A stretch of 8,214 bases of DNA. It comes from CAZMXI01 sp964570205 (GTDB taxonomy: Bacteria; Planctomycetota; Phycisphaerae; Tepidisphaerales; Tepidisphaeraceae). The translations under genes were made by a program, and so were the position numbers. The stretch covers positions 1 through 8,214 of the forward strand of contig CAZMXI010000203.1 in assembly GCA_964570205.1 (NCBI GenBank), in the 5' to 3' direction. The notes beneath the pieces are model-generated. The model was not told where the DNA came from. It worked only from the letters and a program-made list of their open reading frames with translations, and made no database searches. Shown piece after piece: positions 6,256 to 8,214 of this stretch; within the stretch, counting starts at the first letter, position 1, and every line of letters starts with the position of its first letter.

Positions 6256-6274
6256 CGAGCGGCGGACCAAGACG

Positions 6275-6922
6275 CTACACGTCTTGCCACCGCTCCACTG
6301 GCACACCGAACTCCCTTGCGGCGTGCTCCATGGCTTCCTCGACCGAACCGCACAGACGCTCACCCGTTGACCGGTTTCGGAACTTCGACCACCATAGGGT
6401 AAAACCGGTGCCGTCGCGGTTATCTGTGATGTCCATCGCGTCGAGTGGAACGCCGGGGACTGCCGGAACAGGCCTGTCGATGAACCGCTTGATTACTGCC
6501 GGACGCCTCGGCCACTTCTGCCGAGAACCGTACACAGCCGTCATGATTTCCCGCGCCCGCCATGTGAAGTCGAAGACGTCGTTTGGCTCATCCTCTTCCG
6601 GCAGCGACCAATACTGGACCGTATATCCATGGAGATCGAAACGATCCAGCAGATGGCGCCGGATGCGGTCCCAGTGTCGAGGATCATCGCATCCCTTGGT
6701 GAGCAGTTCATCGTATGAGGCGACGATCAGTGCCATGAGTGTGAACTTCTCATCTTGATTCAGCGGCGCGCTCTCATAGGCATCGAGGAATTCGCACACT
6801 CTGTCAGCGTCCGCACACACGATTTCCCAGTCCTGGCCCGCGGATGGGAGGCCGAACATCTTGGCCAGTCGCTCAATGGCGGCAGCGGTTGGGTGGCGGG
6901 GTGTGATGGTCGTCCGTTTCAT
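6275..6922 (-). CDS. Unrecognised two-part protein, lower GC than neighbours
   Basis: I do not recognise the family. The product from the ATG at 6922 is 215 aa; a GTG at 6940 would add six residues but lies in front of the Shine-Dalgarno GGGGAA. Residues about 56-71 (DEKFTLMALIVASYDEL) resemble a helix common in small soluble bacterial proteins with DEK-F-LM-LI-AS-D spacing, followed by WDRIRRHLLDRFDLHGYTVQYWS. The C-terminal part (168-215) has a compact strand-strand-helix look, with DGTGFTLWWSKFRNRSTGERLCGSVEEAMEHA, and could be a separate small domain. No signal peptide or membrane segment is visible. My count of GC for 6421-6840 is about 58%, against about 63-75% in sampled lines of the mutase gene, so it may be acquired DNA. 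It diverges from the GNAT gene and lies 66 bp before the HAD gene on the same strand. Confidence 0.75.
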   Translation of the reverse strand: MKRTTITPRHPTAAAIERLAKMFGLPSAGQDWEIVCADADRVCEFLDAYESAPLNQDEKFTLMALIVASYDELLTKGCDDPRHWDRIRRHLLDRFDLHGYTVQYWSLPEEDEPNDVFDFTWRAREIMTAVYGSRQKWPRRPAVIKRFIDRPVPAVPGVPLDAMDITDNRDGTGFTLWWSKFRNRSTGERLCGSVEEAMEHAAREFGVPVERWQDV

Positions 6923-6928
6923 ATGCAG

Positions 6929-6934
6929 TTCCCC
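6929..6934 (-). promoter_or_regulatory. Ribosome binding site deciding the ATG at 6922
   Basis: GGGGAA on the minus strand lies 6 nt before the ATG at 6922. The alternative GTG at 6940 has no such site in front of it, so the shorter form is preferred. Confidence 0.6.
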
Positions 6935-6949
6935 AGGCACGAGCTACGG

Positions 6950-6967
6950 GGTTATGCCGGTTATGCC
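6950..6967. repeat. Perfect 9-bp tandem duplication in a predicted leader
   Basis: GGTTATGCC occurs twice in tandem (6950-6958 and 6959-6967). It lies between the predicted -10 of the minus-strand gene (6986-6991) and its ATG (6922). On the minus strand it would be a repeated GGCATAACC in the 5' leader, and could be a protein or RNA binding site or a slippage product. Confidence 0.65.
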
Positions 6968-6985
6968 CAGTGCAATCTCCCGGCG

Positions 6986-6991
6986 ATTATA
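6986..6991 (-). promoter_or_regulatory. Perfect TATAAT -10 box for the gene at 6275-6922
   Basis: The minus strand reads GGTATAATCGCC here. The hexamer matches the sigma-70 -10 consensus exactly. No convincing -35 stands about 17 bp upstream (around 7009-7014). Transcription would start near 6979, giving a leader of about 57 nt that includes the 9-bp duplication. The 283 bp from 6923 to 7205 is a divergent intergenic region; I see no gene in it. Confidence 0.45.
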
Positions 6992-7205
6992 CCTGCGCGC
7001 GTCCTCGTTGAGCGCTCGCGCCGGTCGACTATTGGAATCGCGCCATCTTCCGGAGCCGTACGCGCCATCGCCCGTGGTTGACGAGATAGACGATGGCCGA
7101 TCACACCATTGAGGCTGCGCAGGCGACCGGCCAATCGATCAGATGTTCTGCGCAGGCCCCCCGGTTGATCCCGCCCGCCGCAGACATACACTGTCCTGCT
7201 CAGCC

Positions 7206-8045
7206 ATGTTGCTACACACCCACAGCACCGCCGTCGAGTTCCTGAGTCGCGCTGCCGCGTTTCTTAACGAGCGCGAGGCCGAGAACAATCTTCTGCTGGG
7301 CATCGCGGGGCGGTTGGCGCAGTCCGCGCAGCAGCCTGCCTCCGGGCGCGAGCCGCACTTTTACACCATCGAGGAGGGCGGGCGGGTGGTCGCGGCCGCT
7401 TTGCTCACGCCGCCGCATCGCATGGTTTTGTCGCGCGGGCCGGCCGTGGCTATGGCGATTCTGGCCGACGCCCTGGCGCGGGCGAGGATAGCGCTTCCGG
7501 GCATCGTCGGCCCGAACCGCTCCGCCGCCGACTTCGCCGCCGCGTGGGGCAAGCTTTCCCGCCGGAGAATCACGCCGGAGCTCTCGCTGCGCATCTACCA
7601 GATTGAGAAGGTCTCGCCACCGCCGCCGGCCGGCGGCTCGTTGCGCCCGGCCGAGCCGGATGAGATGGAAATGCTCGTCGAGTGGCATCGCGCATTCCGC
7701 GCTGAGGTGCATGAGGACACGCCCACCGACGACCGCGCCACCGTCGCCACAGCGCTGGGTGAAGGCCGGCTGTATGTCTGGGTTGACCCCCATCCGGTCT
7801 GCCTGGCGGGGCATGCCGGGCCAACCCTTCGGGGCGTGCGCATCAATTCGGTCTTCACCCCACCGCAGTTCCGCCGCCGCGGCTATGCGAGCAACTGCGT
7901 CGCCGCCCTCAGCCAGTTGCTGCTCGATGCGGGCCGGTCCTTCTGCTTTCTCTTCGCCGACCTGGCCAACCCCACCAGCAACCATATTTACCAGCACCTG
8001 GGATATGCCCCAGTGGCGGATTTCCGGCGTTACAACTTTGAATGA
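7206..8045 (+). CDS. GNAT-family N-acetyltransferase
   Basis: The product is 279 aa from the ATG at 7206; an ATG at 7143 would add 21 residues that look non-conserved (many Arg and Pro), and neither start has a strong Shine-Dalgarno. The N-terminal part (1-135) opens with a helix of the form EAENNLLLGIAGRLAQ and contains the beta strands FYTIEEGGRVVAAALLTPP. A short Pro-rich linker (SPPPPAGG, 137-144) leads to the acetyl-CoA domain (about 145-279). Motif A is RINSVFTPPQFRRRGYA, with the R-R-x-G-x-A pyrophosphate loop at 223-228. It is followed by ADLANPTSNHIYQHLGYAPVADF, typical of the group with an 'NPTSN-IY-GY' motif. It probably transfers an acetyl group from acetyl-CoA to an amine; the substrate is unknown. 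It ends convergently with rpoN, 63 bp away. Confidence 0.9.
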   Translation: MLLHTHSTAVEFLSRAAAFLNEREAENNLLLGIAGRLAQSAQQPASGREPHFYTIEEGGRVVAAALLTPPHRMVLSRGPAVAMAILADALARARIALPGIVGPNRSAADFAAAWGKLSRRRITPELSLRIYQIEKVSPPPPAGGSLRPAEPDEMEMLVEWHRAFRAEVHEDTPTDDRATVATALGEGRLYVWVDPHPVCLAGHAGPTLRGVRINSVFTPPQFRRRGYASNCVAALSQLLLDAGRSFCFLFADLANPTSNHIYQHLGYAPVADFRRYNFE

Positions 8046-8047
8046 GA

Positions 8048-8082
8048 ACGTGCCGCGTGTTGCGTACTACGTGTTGCGTGAA
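8048..8082 (+). repeat. 7-bp tandem repeat array, five units, consensus RCGTRYY
   Basis: Five consecutive 7-mers follow the stop of the GNAT gene: ACGTGCC, GCGTGTT, GCGTACT, ACGTGTT and the degenerate GCGTGAA. The period is exactly seven. The first four units keep the pattern RCGTRYY, a family shared with the array at 228-255. The array starts 2 bp after the stop codon of the acetyltransferase gene. Confidence 0.65.
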
Positions 8083-8110
8083 GAGGGCTCGCGCAACAGG
8101 TAGCGCCCTC
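8083..8110. terminator. Possible bidirectional terminator between convergent genes
   Basis: GAGGGC (8083-8088) and GCCCTC (8105-8110) form a perfect 6-bp stem with a 16-nt loop between the GNAT and rpoN genes; it overlaps the rpoN stop by two bases. There is no T-run on either side, so it may be coincidental or may act as a 3'-end stabiliser. Confidence 0.3.
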
Positions 8111-8214
8111 AGAACTCCCTCCGCTGCCGCGCGGGTGGGATGTTCAGGATCTTCCGGTACTTCGCGACCGTTCGCCGCGCGATTTCGATGCCCTGTTCCT
8201 TGAGCTTATCGACG
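8109..8214 (-). CDS. rpoN: RNA polymerase sigma-54 factor, C-terminal end (partial)
   Basis: Only the last 35 codons lie in the window; the rest is beyond base 8214. The translated end contains IEIARRTVAKYRKILNIPPA and finishes RQRREF, followed by TGA at 8111-8109. ARRTVAKYRK is the RpoN box, the DNA-recognition helix that contacts the -24 element, and the order and distance to the C-terminus match the family. The factor directs transcription from -24/-12 promoters together with AAA+ enhancer-binding activators. No upstream part, activator gene or promoter can be judged from this fragment. Confidence 0.95.
   Translation of the reverse strand, partial: VDKLKEQGIEIARRTVAKYRKILNIPPARQRREF

Noticed and set aside
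6961..7191. A 76-codon minus-strand open frame in the divergent intergenic region
   Set aside because: It is Arg-rich, has no recognisable domain and overlaps the predicted promoter of the neighbouring gene.

Overview
The window looks like a chromosomal segment from a high-GC, Gram-negative-type bacterium, most plausibly a planctomycete-like or other environmental lineage. That placement is an inference from overall style: strongly GC-rich coding sequence, long secreted Ala-rich proteins, a Uma2-family gene, and sigma-54. Nothing in the sequence fixes the taxon. No phage, transposase, plasmid, CRISPR, tRNA or rRNA gene is visible.

Layout. Bases 1-536 hold no convincing gene. They form a C-rich, G-poor block packed with ordered DNA: three GACA sites at 10-bp pitch, a 7-bp repeat array, a four-run G-quadruplex motif on the minus strand, and three ATGTCC sites at 10-bp pitch, followed by a small hairpin. 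A plus-strand gene (537-1856) encodes an Ala-rich protein with a HEAT-like segment and unknown role. Five minus-strand genes follow, in transcription order: a HAD-IIA phosphatase (5417-6208), an internally deleted Uma2 remnant (5080-5331), an alpha-D-phosphohexomutase (3529-5028), a secreted, membrane-anchored TPM-domain protein (2590-3366), and a second membrane TPM protein (1900-2577). The last two form a tight pair. The 162-bp gap between the mutase and the TPM pair contains inverted repeats and a TATAAT, and could encode a small structured RNA.

To the right, an unrecognised minus-strand gene of lower GC (6275-6922) has a clear Shine-Dalgarno and a TATAAT box, with a 9-bp tandem duplication in its predicted leader. 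It diverges from a GNAT-family acetyltransferase gene (7206-8045). A second array of the same 7-bp repeat seen at the left end lies 2 bp after the acetyltransferase stop. The window ends inside the 3' end of rpoN (sigma-54), read from the minus strand and identified by its RpoN box.

How the genes work together. The phosphohexomutase supplies hexose-1-phosphates for envelope polysaccharide, and the HAD phosphatase plausibly acts on small phosphoesters. The TPM pair belongs to a membrane-associated family often found beside lemA, which is not beside it here. The window is mostly housekeeping and envelope genes. The unusual content is in the intergenic DNA and in the Uma2 remnant.
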